This document shows positions 22,049 through 34,548 of a stretch of DNA of 64,000 nt, one piece after another. How positions within the stretch are numbered: position 1 is the stretch's first letter; the number at the start of each line of letters is the position of its first letter. Source of the stretch: Trichosphaerium sp. ATCC 40318. Its lineage: Eukaryota; Discosea; Flabellinia; Trichosidae. Both the position numbers and the translations under genes were made by a program. The notes beneath the pieces were generated by a model that saw only the letters and a program-made list of their open reading frames with translations, ran no database searches and had not been told where the DNA came from. The stretch lies in assembly GCA_038496445.1 (NCBI GenBank), contig JALMLS010000122.1:1-64000 (forward strand), in the 5' to 3' direction.

Positions 22049-23418
22049 ATGTATACGTCATCACCCCTCAAAAAGGTACAGCTTACGAAACACTACTGTT
22101 AACTAATGATTGGTAAAAATAGCAAAAAACTACAAATTCTGATTGTGTTTTCAATCTACTACTCAATCTTCCTCTTGAACTTCAACTTGATATTATCGAT
22201 CAAGATCCAGAAGTTTACTCTAAATGGCCTCTCCTTTCTAAGTATACAGCCATTACAACAAGATTTGACGAGAATTTCGAAAAACATGGAAAATGGCGTA
22301 GTTTTACTTCAACTCAACAGCCAGATGATGTTGCCATCTCAACTCTTCTACTTAACCATCAACAATACTTTGTTCATGGTCAAGAACACGGCGAGTACAA
22401 GAAATGGCATGAAAACGGTCAACTTGAAGCTCAGTGGACTATTATCGATGAACACATCGAAGGAGAGTACAAGGAGTGGCATGAAAACGGACAATTAAGG
22501 GAACACTGTTGCTGTATCAATGATTTAATCCAAGGAGAATCAAAACAATGGTTCGAAAATGGTCAACTCCAAAGTCAAAGGTTTTTCTTGAATGAAAAAC
22601 GTAATGGAGAGATGAAGGTTTGGTATGAGAATGGACAAATATTCGCACACTCTAATCACGTTGACGATAAAATGAACGGAGAGTTTAAGATGTGGATCGA
22701 GAGTGGACAGTTAAAGGAGCACTGTTACTATGTTGATGACCTGAAAGAAGGAGACTATAAGGCTTTTCATGACAATAACAGTCTATGGATAAAGTGCTTT
22801 TATGTCAACGATAAAAAACAAGGAGAGTACCAGTCATGGTACGACAATGGTCAACTAAAAGAACACTATAATTGTGAGGATGGAAAGTACATAGGAGAGT
22901 ACAATCGTTGGCATCAAAATGGTCGGCTGGCAATGAGATGTCATTACGTCAATGGCAAGCCAGAAGGAGAACTCAAACAATGGCATGATAACGGCCAATT
23001 GAAGGAAGAAACTATGTATATCAACAACAAAAAAGAAGGTGTCTTCAAGAAATGGTGTGCGCATGGTCAACAGAAAGCCGAATGCACGTTTATCAATGAC
23101 AAAAAAGGAGGAGAGCTCAAGACATGGTTTGAAAACGGTCAATTAGAATTTCTGAATACATACTCAAACGACGAGCTTGACGGTCCTTACAATCACTGGG
23201 ATGAAGATGGAAGAATACTCCTTGAAACTCACTATGTCAAAGGAAAACTACACGGAGAGTACAAGGAGTGGAATAGGTTTGGCGAGTTTCTTGCTCACTT
23301 GACTTACGAGAATGGAGAGAAGACGACGATACATAGTGCTTCGATTAAGGTTCAAAATTGTACTCGTATTTGTCTTTGTGAGAATTGTGTTGTAAGCAGA
23401 CTTAAGATGCTATCATAA
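22049..23418 (+). CDS. F-box-like plus long YwqK/MORN_2 repeat protein
   Basis: Exon 1 is MYTSSPLKK from ATG 22049. The intron (about 22076-22121) contains CTAAT near its end. Exon 2 continues QKTTNSDCVFNLLLNLPLELQLDII, an F-box-like start, then TTRFDENFEKHGKWRSF, matching the paralogue at 9562-10509. At least a dozen repeats of about 23-24 residues follow, consensus G-E-(Y/F)-K-x-W-(H/Y)-x-N-G-Q-L-x-x-x-x-x-(Y/F)-x-(N/D)-D, the MORN_2/YwqK antitoxin-like repeat. The stop is at 23418. In bacteria such repeats occur in putative antitoxins; in amoebae and giant viruses they are usually fused to F-box or ankyrin modules. The role as a ubiquitin-ligase adaptor is inferred. Without removing the first intron the N-terminus is lost. 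Confidence 0.8.
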
Positions 23419-23649
23419 ATAAAACTCTTTGAAAGCAATTACAGCCCGTATAAGGTATTACTAACTAGTACAATATACCTATCGTAATAGCACCATATGT
23501 TCCAGGCTAGAGGTACTGTTTAAGATTTAGAATAGAAAGTAAAATCATCCTTGTTCAATTCGTTTTCTTAGGTGGTAGCAGATGTACAGGCATTTCAATA
23601 TTGCTAACGAAGAACTACTTGGACAAGTCTTTTATTGGCAAAACTTGTA

Positions 23650-26301
23650 TCAGTAACCGTGGTGATACCCTATTTTATCAAAGAGATCTTTGCACGTTCC
23701 ACTCTTCCAGTCTGAACGGAAACAAATTAGAAAGGAAATGAATGTTTTACTAAAGCTTACTTGTTGTAACAGTTACTTCTGGTGCTTCGAATACTATAGC
23801 TGGTCTCTGACCTTCATTGAATAAAGGCCATTCTGCCTTGACAGGCATGGGTTTGTTTGGGTTACCAGTCCTTATGAAATTGCCCAAATATGTAACCATG
23901 TTCCTACGTAAAATCAATCAACAATTGGTTCTCCATAACAAGAAATTACTCTGTTCGTACTTTGAAAGGGCATCCTCTTCCTTTGTGAATTTAAATCCAG
24001 CGGATGGAATAAGCTCAGCACTATGCTATAGAAACACATAAGAATAGTCAACTATATGAATACGTACAAATAGAATAGGGAGCTCTGCTCCATGACAAAC
24101 GTGACCTCTACAATGAGCATACCTACAAACGCTTACTTTATATTTCAATCAAAAAGATTGCTTTTTAGATTGATAAACAACGATGTCTATCCGTATTTCA
24201 ATCAATAAAAAAAAAGTGCGGATTGATCAACAATATCTAGTAAATGAACGATTTTTGATTGATCCAAAAGCTACAGCATACCGATTGTAAAAAAAATAAA
24301 CACAAAATACAAAAACAAACGTTCAAAACAAAAGAGAAACAGAAATCACGTGTTCTCAAAAGTTCAAATCCAGTTTTATCTGTTTTTCAAGAAAAAAACA
24401 GTGCACGCACCTTGGACCCCACGCGTCGAATGACAGAGCATGATTATACTAAAACACGCTGTTAAGAGTATGTTTTTCAAACTAATTATTACCTCGTAGA
24501 AGTATACTTGACCAGGAGAGCGAGAAGCCAATGTACTTGTTACACTTTGTTGCGAACAAGCAAAAATATAATCAGTACCAAGATTAATAAGTTGTGGTCT
24601 CTTATCTCCTACAACAGGTTCTGGAGGGAAGTACTCTAAAACTCTTAAAGCATCTGATCCAAATATTGCTGTCAAACCACCGACATACTTACAAAGGTAA
24701 GACTTTAACTTTAAGAAAGATAGACGTACATCAACATCACTAACAGAAAAATTCAGAGCCTAATTCTTGTGTTAAAAGGAAAGTTCAAAACGCGCTAGTT
24801 AAACACAACGTAGTACTAGATGTGAGTTGTCTTTGATAAAAATTGATGGGTTGTAGAATACGCGAGGTTCAAAATAAACAAAAGTTAAATGAAAACTGCA
24901 TTACCAAGTAAATAAAAGGAACTGCTTCTTCGCTAACATCACCAATAATAGTTGGAATCTTATGATATTTTCCTGATTGAAACGCATAGTAAGGATCTTC
25001 TGGTAACTCATCCCCATCAACTGAAAGTAAAGTCAGACATGACTTGAAAGAAAAAACCCTTACCGGCAACTGTCCAAGGTAAAAACAACTCAAGAATGTG
25101 AGTCAAGTCATGGTAAACATCCTTTTGAAATTTTACTTCAGCTGCGACAATATCATCAACATGCTTTCCACGCAAACATTCAATATCATCACTACACTTT
25201 AGGTAGTCTAGAAAAGTTACTCCATCCTCCTGAATGCGAGATAATGGCCTTCAACAAAATGTCAGTTCTCATTTAATTCTTAATTGTAAAACTACGACTA
25301 ATCGTACTTCATAGGTAAAGTAGCAGGGTTACTCATGACAATAGCTTTCTGAAATAGTCCTCTAGAGTAAGGGGATACTAAATGGGCAGCTGTTGACGCA
25401 GCACCTGATAGTTAAAGTGAATAAAAAATCAAGAAAGATAAATCATACCTGCACTCTGTCCAGCGAGTGTAATGTCTTGTGGGTTCCCGCCAAACGCTTC
25501 GATATTCTTTGGTTTGATTAAAACAGGATACTAGCATATAAGTGTTACCTTTATAACCCACTGTATCGCAAGTCTTTGATCACGAAATCCGTAATTTCCC
25601 TAATTCTTCTTAATTTTTTTGCACCAACTACAATTATTTTCCATACCTTGAGCGCTTTCTTAGTTGCTATCCATCCTAACGCGCCCAATCTATAATTGGA
25701 GGTCACTACAATAACTCCAGTAGTATTTACAATAAATCTACCATCATAAAGTGCCGACCCAGCTGTGCCCTGATCAAAAAGAACATTACCAAAAACCGCA
25801 AATCAGAGTTCTAAATAAAGCAAAACTCACTTGTTTAAAATCGCCACCAGGTAGCCATATCATCACAGAAGCTTTCTCTTGGATATTCAAAGGTGTATAG
25901 ATGTTTAAATAAAGACAATCTTCGCTCGTAACCTGAGGGCACGTGTCTGTTTGAAGTATTAAAACAAATACGCTTAGAACTAACGCACGTGGAGGTAATA
26001 CACAAGATTGAGGACAACCTGGCCTAAAATACGACGCGTTCCATATTTTTGGTTGCCACGCTATACCAGGTTCTGGATCAGCCCATCTTAGGTCTCCTAC
26101 AGGTGGCTCCGCGAAAGGAATGCCCTAGAAGTGAAATTAAAACAAAACATTCTAATTTGCTTAAAAGCGTACTTTGAACGCTCTATGGGTATCATCGGAC
26201 GTTCCTTCTACTATACCTAACCCTGGTATATTGACGATGTTTGTTGCGTATGATAGAGCAAGAAGTAGCGTAAAGACTACGCTTGATGTTGCCAAACTCA
26301 T
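23650..26301 (-). CDS. Type-B carboxylesterase/lipase
   Basis: The ATG at 26301 begins MSLATSSVVFTLLLALSYA, a good signal peptide. About ten exons join across short introns to the stop at 23650 (after GYHHGY). Family marks are GIPFAEPPVGDLRWADP, SEDCLYLNIY, the nucleophile elbow GQSAGAAS, FGGNPQDITLAG, the acidic residue in DVSEEA, and the catalytic His in VCHGAELPIL. The oxyanion-hole loop reads LPGGDF instead of the usual HGGGF, so one family residue is replaced. A secreted or lysosomal esterase hydrolysing carboxylic esters is expected. Cys residues around SEDC and the DGVTFLDYLKC region fit the usual disulfides. The gene is transcribed towards the MORN gene at 22049. Confidence 0.9.
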
Positions 26302-26816
26302 GTGTGCTCAAGTTTGTTTGTAATATCGAAGGAAATTTCAATCACGTGCCAACTTTGCTCAAACAGTCAACGAGTAAAAGTCTCTATGACCTCTCCTAAA
26401 TAGTCTTAACAACTTGATTAGCTACCACAATGCTAGCATCAATGAAGAAGAACACAGAACAACTGAGTGTCATTGACACGCATTTTGAATATTGTATCAT
26501 TGGACTTTAATTCAGTGTATTTTATGTTTGTACTGAGGAATAGAAAAAGTACAACTTTTTGGTCTTCTTATAAGTCAAGAAGAATGCTTGAAGAGTTTTT
26601 TAGGCTTGGTAATCCAAGGGAAGTCAAACTCAAGCACCACGGCAGCTTACCTAAATAGGAGGTCATCCCCAGTACACAGGTAAAGGCAACAGAACTTCCT
26701 ATTTAATATATCTTGTATTGTACACCTTTTGTCCATAAAAACCCCTTACTCCTCTATTATGCAATCTTTATACTAAGTATCAGTATATTTCGTTTTTTAT
26801 ATGTCTAAGACGATGC

Positions 26817-29106
26817 TTATGTATTCATAGATCGATCCAAAACCTTAAGCATAGCCTCTGTTGTTGTAAACTTTTCTCTCTCTTTTCCTAGTAATTTACC
26901 AGCTTCGATCTCCGCTTCGTCTATTTTCTTCCACTCTTCGAAAGTAACATGATCTTTAGGCAATGTAACGTCACTCTCTTCAGTAGGTTTCTTTATACTA
27001 CCATTGCTTAAGTCTTCAAATATTGATTCAACAGTTCTATCAGCATCAGGAATGTTTGTACCTACAATAGTTAACAAAGGCTAATTCAAGTTACTTCAGA
27101 AATACGACAACACCAACAAGTATCAAATTGAATATGTAATTAACGAACATCAAAGTGGTGTAATGCGATGTAAGGTGTTGAAGAAGTGTACAAGCAAAAA
27201 CAATAATAAACAGGAAACAAAAAGTCTTTCTGAAAAAAACAATAACTTTTCATGTACCTATGATACCGGATGGTCCACGTTTTACCCACCCAGCACAGTA
27301 AAGATTACGTATAGCTTCTTCATTAACATCACCAGTCATACTAGCTTTTACACGACCATAAATATTAGGAATAACGCCTTGTTGTTCGCTGAACGGTACT
27401 CCTTCAATAGGTGTTGACTTATACCTAAAACAGGAAAAAATACAATGTCAATAATGAACCGACTAACTTATATCTCTTAGTCGTACCCAATACTAGTAAA
27501 TATCATATCACATTTGATTTCTTCTTGTTCATCTGTTGCAACAGCTTTTTGGTTTTTTGATGCGCCTTTGACAGGCTCTTTAAATAATGGAAGATTGTTC
27601 ATAATAGGCTTCTCCAGTTTGTTCTTTACTAGTCTAATACCACACACTTTTCCTTCTCTTCCCATAAACTCTAATGGACCTGTTTATGTATAAGTTATAG
27701 ATATAATAGTAAGGTAATAGTGACAAGGAAAGAGAGTCAACGCACTCTTCAAGAAATGTAAATAAAGAGTTTTTTCTGATGGTTTGTTCGAAAGTTGCTT
27801 CTCCAGAACTTTAAACTTTCTCTTTGCGACACGTTCTTCCAAATCCACTTCATCAACGTCTGTTAGAGGTAAAACACCACCATCAATCACTAACATTTGT
27901 GAGACTCCAAACACGTGATAAAACAGAGCACAATACGTAAAAAAAGAAGAAATGAAAAAAATTCTCAAATAATTTACCTGTCGTAACACCCTCAAGACGT
28001 GTCAGTTCACGTAACTCTGCTGTTGTAAATGCAGCCTGCACTGGACCTACAAGGTATGATTAGAACAAACGATACATAGTTGCGATAGTATTGCCAAATC
28101 CAAGTACCCCTACGACCAATCATGTGAATTTCTTTAACATTACTGCTCTTTAGCAACTTTAAAACGTTTGAAGAAATATCAGTTTCTTCTAATTCACTTG
28201 GTTTACGCAATATTATACGTGCTACATCAACAGCAACATTACCGTTTCCAATAATGGCAACAGATTTACCTAGAAGGTTTTTAAGTACCACAACAGAAAA
28301 AAAAAGAAGAAAAAGCCTCAACGCACAATTACTAAGATCGTATGCGTCGGATGCTTCCGGCTGTACATCGAGCAATGCATTGTAATGCTCAACAAAACTC
28401 CTAGCTGAGTGAACCTACAGAAAGATGAGAGTAAGCCAATAATTCCAACTTTTGTTTCAAAAAAAAATCCTAAACAGCCAGAAAAAAAAAGCCTTACACC
28501 GTTTAACTCTTTACCAGGTACATTGAGCACCTTATTGGATGCAGCTCCTGGAGACAGAACGTTAACAGATACATCTAAAACAATAAGAAAGGTACCATAA
28601 GCAAGTACAACGCCATGGTAACGTTTTTGAAGTTCGCTAATTGGCACATCTGTTCCAACACTAACGTTGCCAAAGAACTATTGAAGCCACTAAGAAAATA
28701 GCTTATAAACCCTCTATCGAACGTACTCTTACTCTTGGATTACTGCAAATGGAATCAAACTTGTTTTGAACTGATTTCACTTCAGGGTGATCTGGTGCGA
28801 CACCTGAATATTGTTTTTACAATACCGACGCGTGTGTAAGTACCTGAGCGTACTAAGCCGTAAGGGTTAACGCATTTTTCGTAGATGTCAACTACAGCAT
28901 CTTTATTACGCAAAATACCATCTGCAGTATAAAATCCAGCTGGTCCAGCGCCTGTTAATGAAGTTTTATTAAATAGGCTTCATTGATACTCTCTACGCAC
29001 CTACAATAGCGAATTTGAGCTTTTCTTTACTATTGGTACAATACTGTCGTCTATTACATGCCAGAGATGTATTTACTACCCTGGAGCCTCTCAGTGCGTA
29101 TATCAT
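26817..29106 (-). CDS. FDXR: NADPH:adrenodoxin (ferredoxin) oxidoreductase, mitochondrial
   Basis: The ATG at 29106 gives [15 protein letters not shown], an Arg-rich presequence fitting mitochondrial import. The exons yield [16 protein letters not shown] (FAD-binding Rossmann motif), [37 protein letters not shown] (NADP-binding motif), [23 protein letters not shown] and [16 protein letters not shown], the C-terminal signature. These are the blocks of the FDXR/Arh1 family in order. The enzyme passes electrons from NADPH to mitochondrial ferredoxin for Fe-S cluster and haem A synthesis. The length and order look complete, with the stop at 26817. There are about ten introns, most of them 35-70 nt. 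It is a conserved single-copy-type gene and anchors this stretch as ordinary nuclear DNA. Confidence 0.93.
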
Positions 29107-29436
29107 AATGTAGAGCGAACTAGTAACCGCTGAAACTCATTAATAAGTTCGAAATACTTGAAATTAAATTTTGTTTAAGCCGTTGCAAGTGCATATGACC
29201 GCCAGAAATGCAAATAGCAAGGAAATACAGTTAAAGACGACAGTGAAATCATCTTTGGAAACGCCGAGGGTTCTTGTTGTACAGTTTTGTTTATTTTATT
29301 TCCAGTTTTGCGCAAAAACCAATTCTATGCGTGTAGGTACTTCCAAACATCCGTGTCAGAATTAATCAGAGCCACATCTAGTAATTTAGAACCCTATGGA
29401 ACCATTAGAGACAAAATCAGTGCAAAAAACGAGCGT

Positions 29437-31216
29437 TTAAAAAAAAACAAGAAGAAATTGTGAAAAAAAACTTGTCTGCGTTTCGAACAAGTCTGCACGT
29501 ACAGATAGTGCTAGTTCCTCGTCATGAGGTAAGTTAACCTCTTTATAAAAAGCATTTACAGCTTTTTGAAATGAAGGAGCATTTGTAATAGCTGAATGAC
29601 TTGCTGTATTATCCTCATCTTTATCAACAACCCAAAAATAAACCTTATTATTTTTCGAAAGAGTAGAAACAATTGTAGCCATAGCATCAGCAGAAATAAG
29701 TAAATCATCCTGTCTATGTCCAATAAATATATTCTTATCTTTTATCCTCGACAAGAGCTCCTTTGGATCCTAAAAAACAAGCTTGTAAATACTCAATATT
29801 ATCTCAAGCAAAAACTGAAATGAAACAAGAAAAAAAAAGGAATGTGAAGCTCTTACCTGACAGAGTGATTTATAATTAGGGAACCAAAAAACAAATACGT
29901 TGTATAATATTCTACCACCATAAGGGATCCACGGCAATGAAATTTCAGCCATACTAAGCACGTAAGAAGGAAGAAAAAATTAAAAAAAAAGAAAGATACA
30001 ATCAGACTAAATTAAGTTGCCGTACCGATCCGTCATCTTCTTAGCTGATACAAATGGACATTCAAGAACAAGTGTATCAACAAACTTTGGATTATTCTCA
30101 CCAACAAATCGGAGAATATTCAAGGCACCTCTACAATCACCAGCGAAAACAATACGCGGATCTTTTGCATTATTTGTTTTTGCATTATTTGCTTCTGTAT
30201 CTACTGCAGGTAATATTTGGTCAACGACGTCATTATATACTTTCTTAATAATAGCTTGATCAGGCGCTTGAGCGAAATTAAAGAACCTAAGACCGATAAG
30301 AACAAAACTAAACGAAAAAAGTCCGAAACAAAAAAAAGAAATTGTAAAACGTGTCAATCTCGCTACAACCACGCTTTACGAACCAAATTGAGCGAATAAA
30401 GCAGCTTTAACAGATACACAAAATGTCACTCAAAAAAAAAAACGTGTAACGTGTTAAAAAAACGCGATGATCTCGTAAATGCGTACCTTCGGTGATCTGG
30501 ATAGTCAAATGTGATTACAGATGCAGGGAAGTTGATCACACTATTTCTTATGTACGTATATGCAGCGAATAGTCCGCCACCAATACGAGGCATCGAGCGT
30601 AGGGGATTGTAGTCGTTTCTTGCGTATCCTCTTGAAAAAATGGTGATAACTTTTTCGTTGCTGTCATCACTAAATAAAGTGTAAGAAACGATTATTTGAG
30701 CGTAGAAAATGGCTAGAGAATGTGTGAATTGCTGATTTGATTAAAAAAAGTCGTCAGGTCTTAGTTGCTTACGAAGAAGATATGTTTATGCCTTTATGCA
30801 GTTGCAGTGTTGCTTTTGTTGCTTCCTTGTCGTTCTTGGGGCGTACAAGTAGCTGTGAGGAGCGTTGTAAGTTACCTTGCTGTAGCGCTGTTATAACGTC
30901 GCGAAGCGTATTAGATGATGTTCTAATGTGTCCTTTAACCTCTTGCTGTGTATAAAGTGAGTATTTTGTAAAGAACGTTAAATTATTGCCTTACAATTTT
31001 AGTTTCAGCTTTCTGAGCCGCAAGCGTTATCGCTGGCAAGATTGTAAACGCATTAATGCTATCTTCGTTTATTACAAACCCGTCATCTGGAATACGCCAT
31101 AACTTGGCCGCAGCTAACAGTGCAAACGAATACGTAATAGTCTGAGGTCGCTGAACTGCAAAATGCCTAAACCCTGCAACTAATCTAAAAGATTGTCTGT
31201 GTAGGGCAGATAGCAT
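29437..31216 (-). CDS. Alpha/beta hydrolase with GDCRG nucleophile elbow
   Basis: The ATG at 31216 starts MLSALHRQSFRLVAGFRHF, basic and amphipathic, possibly a mitochondrial presequence. Exons join through NDYNPLRSMPRIGGGLFAAYTYIR, VITFDYPDHRRFFNF and the elbow IVFAGDCRGALNILRF to IFIGHRQDDLLIS and DNTASHSAITN. The Gly-x-Cys-x-Gly elbow, an Asp after a strand and a late His give a Cys-Asp-His triad in the usual alpha/beta-hydrolase order. Most members have Ser; dienelactone hydrolases use Cys. The substrate is unknown. The coding region stops at about 29437, although the last few residues (FFSQFLLVFF) look like intron read-through after ETQTS. Expression and activity are not shown. Confidence 0.65.
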
Positions 31217-32195
31217 CGATTACACTCGTAGAGCACTTCTACACTTCTTTTGTAAGTGCGGAGAATTTGTTAACGCTCTATAAGTACCTTTGCAAAACAG
31301 CTGGGTATGTACAACGCTGAGCTCAGCGTTTCAGTGCGAAGCCACTTAACATTGACCTGTTGTGAACTAATTTTCCGTACCACGGAAACTATTACACAAA
31401 CGCGCCAATACAAGATTTGTTCGTTCAGATGCGCTTGTTATACTACATGTCAGGTCTAACTTAACAAGGCGTATCACGTTTTAATTTAACAGACAATAAA
31501 ACGCCAAAAGAAAACTCAACATGCGTAGCCCTCCTTGGAAATGGAGACTTTGTGTCGTTCGCCATATCTCCTTGATTAGGTTTGTGCTAGAACTCGCTGC
31601 TACAGTTTATTGGGATCAATTGGTGTTGTAAGAAGAGAAAGTGAAAAAAAAGGAAAAAAAAAGAAAAAAATTGAAAGAAGAACAAAACGTGATGGCTTGG
31701 AAGAACTGTTTATTAAACAAGAGTCAGAGTTGATTACAAGTGTTGGATCCAGAATATTGTCGAATTTATATTAAAGGTTGTCTGCAATTGGTTTTGAAGC
31801 GAGATGATGATTGTTTGTTGTTTGAGAATATAATGAGAAATTGATTGTATGTATTATTTTGGTTGTCTGAGTATTGTAGTGGCTATTTATGGTGTCTATT
31901 GTATTTTTACAGTTGTTTATTAATGACAAGCTTTCGTATAACCGAGAAACTTGTTCGAGAAAAGATTTCAGAGAAGAAAACATTTTGAAACGCTGTTAAC
32001 ATCTCAAACTCACAATTCAACTCAACAATTACGTGTAACTACATATTTCGTTTTTGATAACGTACACCACCTATTTGACTAGGATTTCTTTCTCAGAAAG
32101 GCATAGACTACTTTCTGAATACCCTGCCAAAAGCAGAACTAGAAACATGCCACGAAGAGTATACTCTTCTAATTAATTATGATACACGTTTCAAC
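31217..32195. other. Mostly non-coding; one small polar ORF
   Basis: A 70-residue minus-strand ORF at 31771-31983 (begins MFSSLKSFLEQVSRLYESL, Asn/Thr/His-rich) has an intact ATG but no visible homologue or intron partner. A 36-codon plus-strand ORF starts at 31521. Neither is convincing. The remainder is AT-rich. Confidence 0.35.
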
Positions 32196-32542
32196 CTAGT
32201 TGAATACGTGAAAGCGTTTGTGGTTCTTATAAAGAAGCTGCAAAGCGGCCAGCAGTCAAGTGTAATAGAGAAAACGGATTGAGAGCTAATTATGACGCAC
32301 GCTTCAACATAGTTAGAACGTAGTTTTGTAGTCACCTGTAGCGTGTCTAATTGCCTCAAATATAGCTCAGCTTTGAGTAGGTATGACAGCTTCATACCCA
32401 AGCGTACGTGCTCTTCTTGTAGACGCCGTACCTTACTTTGTCCTATCCTAAGCGAAGTAATAACCTGGAAGCCGTACAAACTGGAACCTGCTATGGTGCT
32501 AGGCACCCAAAGACAATATAAAAGAAAGAAGGAAACTGGCAC
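32196..32542 (-). CDS. Hypothetical helical protein, 5' end not found
   Basis: Not recognised. The open frame contains LYGFQVITSLRIGQSKVRRLQEEHVRLGMK, then KAELYLRQLDTLQ. It can be spliced from a GTGACT donor to an acceptor ..CTTTGCAG near 32240, adding LLYKNHKRFHVFN and a stop at 32196. The charged heptad-like stretch suggests an amphipathic helix or coiled coil. The open frame begins without an ATG, so an upstream exon is missing or the piece is a remnant. Confidence 0.3.
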
Positions 32543-32760
32543 GAGGTTGATATACTGCCTTTATGATCATCATTTGAAGTCCAGACAAGGCCTACGGTAA
32601 TGTAACTCTTGCTCGTAAAACCGAGTTAGCAGATAGTACAAGTAATCGTTCACGTACACTCCATAGAACGAACTCTTCAGCAGCACAGCTGAATATCATG
32701 ACATGATTGACTGAGTTTGTATTGATGGACGTTGTGTAGTAATAGTACATAAATAAATGG

Positions 32761-32945
32761 GTTGCTTAAACCAATGGAAATAACACGCTTCACGTGTTTT
32801 TTTGCAGTATTTGGCAGTCAATATATAATTTACAATCCTTGTGCCGTACAAGCAAATGATTTACGTTGTGAACAAGTATAAAAATAGGTTGCTTAAGCCA
32901 TTGGAAATAAACACGATTCACATGTTTTTTTGTAGTTTTGTAGTT
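32761..32945. repeat. Two diverged copies of a 55-bp repeat
   Basis: The block at about 32760-32815 (GGTTGCTTAAACCAATGGAA.. ..CACGTGTTTTTTTGCAGT) recurs at about 32886-32940 with GGTTGCTTAAGCCATTGGAA. Spacing is about 127 bp. It contains a CACGTG or CACATG site and a T-tract. Nothing coding is seen. Confidence 0.6.
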
Positions 32946-33546
32946 GAACTGAAAAGAAAGAGGAATAGGGTTTAGTTTTACCTCGGTGTTTATTTTTCTA
33001 TGCAGTATTTGGTTTTTCAAATAAAAAAGTGCAACTACTTGGTCGTACAAGTTAATGAACTTACAAGTTTTAGTATACAAAGAATGGTTTATCATTGTGT
33101 TATTTTTCACGTGTAGAAATTTTCTATTAATTCTTTCCGGCTTGATACTGCATAGGTTTTTTATTTACGTGCTGCTCACGCCCTCAGTTTGTACCTTGAT
33201 AGGCTTACCATTTATCACATAAGGGAGCAAGTGTAAAAAAGAACGTGTCAAAAGTTAGCCATCAATGCACATAAGATGACAATCTTGTTTTAATCATCAC
33301 TGTCTGTAATTATACAAGGGTAAGAACAAATTAATCGTACTTTGTAAATTGAGAACCAAATACTGCAAAAAAAAAACGTGTTATACTGCAGACGATTTAG
33401 ATTGATTTTAAGTCCTCACGTTACACGTGAATCAGCTACTCAATACTCACTACACAAGACTCAAATAGTAGTAGAATTCTCGTCAGTTTCCATTGAACTT
33501 GTAGTCAAATCACTTTAGTTCTGTAGAAGACGACGAATAGATAAAT
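32946..33546. other. Intergenic; upstream region of F-box/LRR gene
   Basis: No gene seen. Several CACGTG sites occur near 33108 and 33424. The last is 118 bp before the ATG at 33547 and is a candidate promoter element shared with other F-box/LRR paralogues. Confidence 0.4.
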
Positions 33547-34548
33547 ATGACTTCCACATCAAAGCTTTGTAGAACTCGAACTGACAGCGCAGCCAGTACG
33601 TTCTCACTGATATGGCTTCCTGTAGAGATAATAGCGCACATCTTACGCCATACCAAATCACGAGCTGCAGCTTGTCAGACATGTCATTTACTTGCTTCTA
33701 TCGTCCATGACATTGTTGGATACTACGCTATTACAATTAGTACTGATGCTCAAGCAAAATTTGCTATAGAGCATCCGGCGATATTAAAAAACACTAAAAT
33801 CACCCTGGCAAGTCGAAGCTTTGATAAACAATTTGCTAGAGTTCGTTCTTTTGGTCGCAGATGTATTTCAGTAACAGATGAAGAGGTTAAAACACTTGCC
33901 GGTGTTCATACTATTGACCTTGCAGATACTAGCGTATCTGATGACGGCATTAAAGCGCTTGCTGGTGTTCATACTATCTTCCTTTCTCGCACTAATGTAA
34001 CAGATGAAGGCGTCAAGGCACTTGAGGGAGTGTATACTATTCACCTAGATAACACCAGAGTAACTGATGAAGGCATTAGCGCACTAGCTGGCGTTCATAC
34101 TATTTACCTAAGAAACACTTCGGTGACTGACGAAGGAGTCAAAGCACTTGCTGGAGTTCATACCATTCAGCTTAGTAACACTTATGTAACTGATGTCGGT
34201 GTTAAAGCGTTGAAAGGCGTTCATACTATTTTCCTTGATAACACTGATGTAACAGACGAAGGCGTGAAAGAACTCGCTGGCGTTCATACCATTAACCTTG
34301 GTTACACTGCTGTAACAGATGAAGGGCTCAGAGCACTTGCTGGCGTCCATAGTATTAACGTCAGTTTCACGAAGGTAACTGATGAAGGTGTTAAGGCACT
34401 AGTCGGAGTTCACACCATTGAGCTTGAAGACACTTACGTAACTGATGAAGGTGTCAAAGCGCTCGTTGGTGTACATAGTATTAAAATTAGTAACACTGAT
34501 GTAACTGTTGCATGTGTTAGAGCGCTGGGAGCGAAATATATATGTTGA
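33547..34548 (+). CDS. F-box protein with 10 LRR-like repeats
   Basis: A single-exon ORF of 333 residues. The F-box reads FSLIWLPVEIIAHILRHTKSRAAACQTCHLLAS, close to the 525-residue paralogue. A linker follows (YYAITISTDAQAKFAIEHPAIL), then ten 21-residue repeats, consensus T-x-VTDEGVKALAGVHTIxLxx. The variable xLxx positions differ from the paralogue (SR, DN, RN, GY, ED), fitting a different target surface. The DNA units are more diverged from each other than in the gene at 15573, so this copy is likely older or less homogenised. The last repeat decays into SNTDVTVACVRALGAKYIC before TGA, a natural cap. The expected role is a target-selecting subunit of an SCF ubiquitin ligase, inferred from the F-box plus solenoid layout. 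Confidence 0.88.
   Translation: MTSTSKLCRTRTDSAASTFSLIWLPVEIIAHILRHTKSRAAACQTCHLLASIVHDIVGYYAITISTDAQAKFAIEHPAILKNTKITLASRSFDKQFARVRSFGRRCISVTDEEVKTLAGVHTIDLADTSVSDDGIKALAGVHTIFLSRTNVTDEGVKALEGVYTIHLDNTRVTDEGISALAGVHTIYLRNTSVTDEGVKALAGVHTIQLSNTYVTDVGVKALKGVHTIFLDNTDVTDEGVKELAGVHTINLGYTAVTDEGLRALAGVHSINVSFTKVTDEGVKALVGVHTIELEDTYVTDEGVKALVGVHSIKISNTDVTVACVRALGAKYIC

Noticed and set aside
32790-33110. 106-codon minus-strand ORF
   Set aside because: AT-rich low-complexity reading through the 55-bp repeat pair; no start context, intron or family support.
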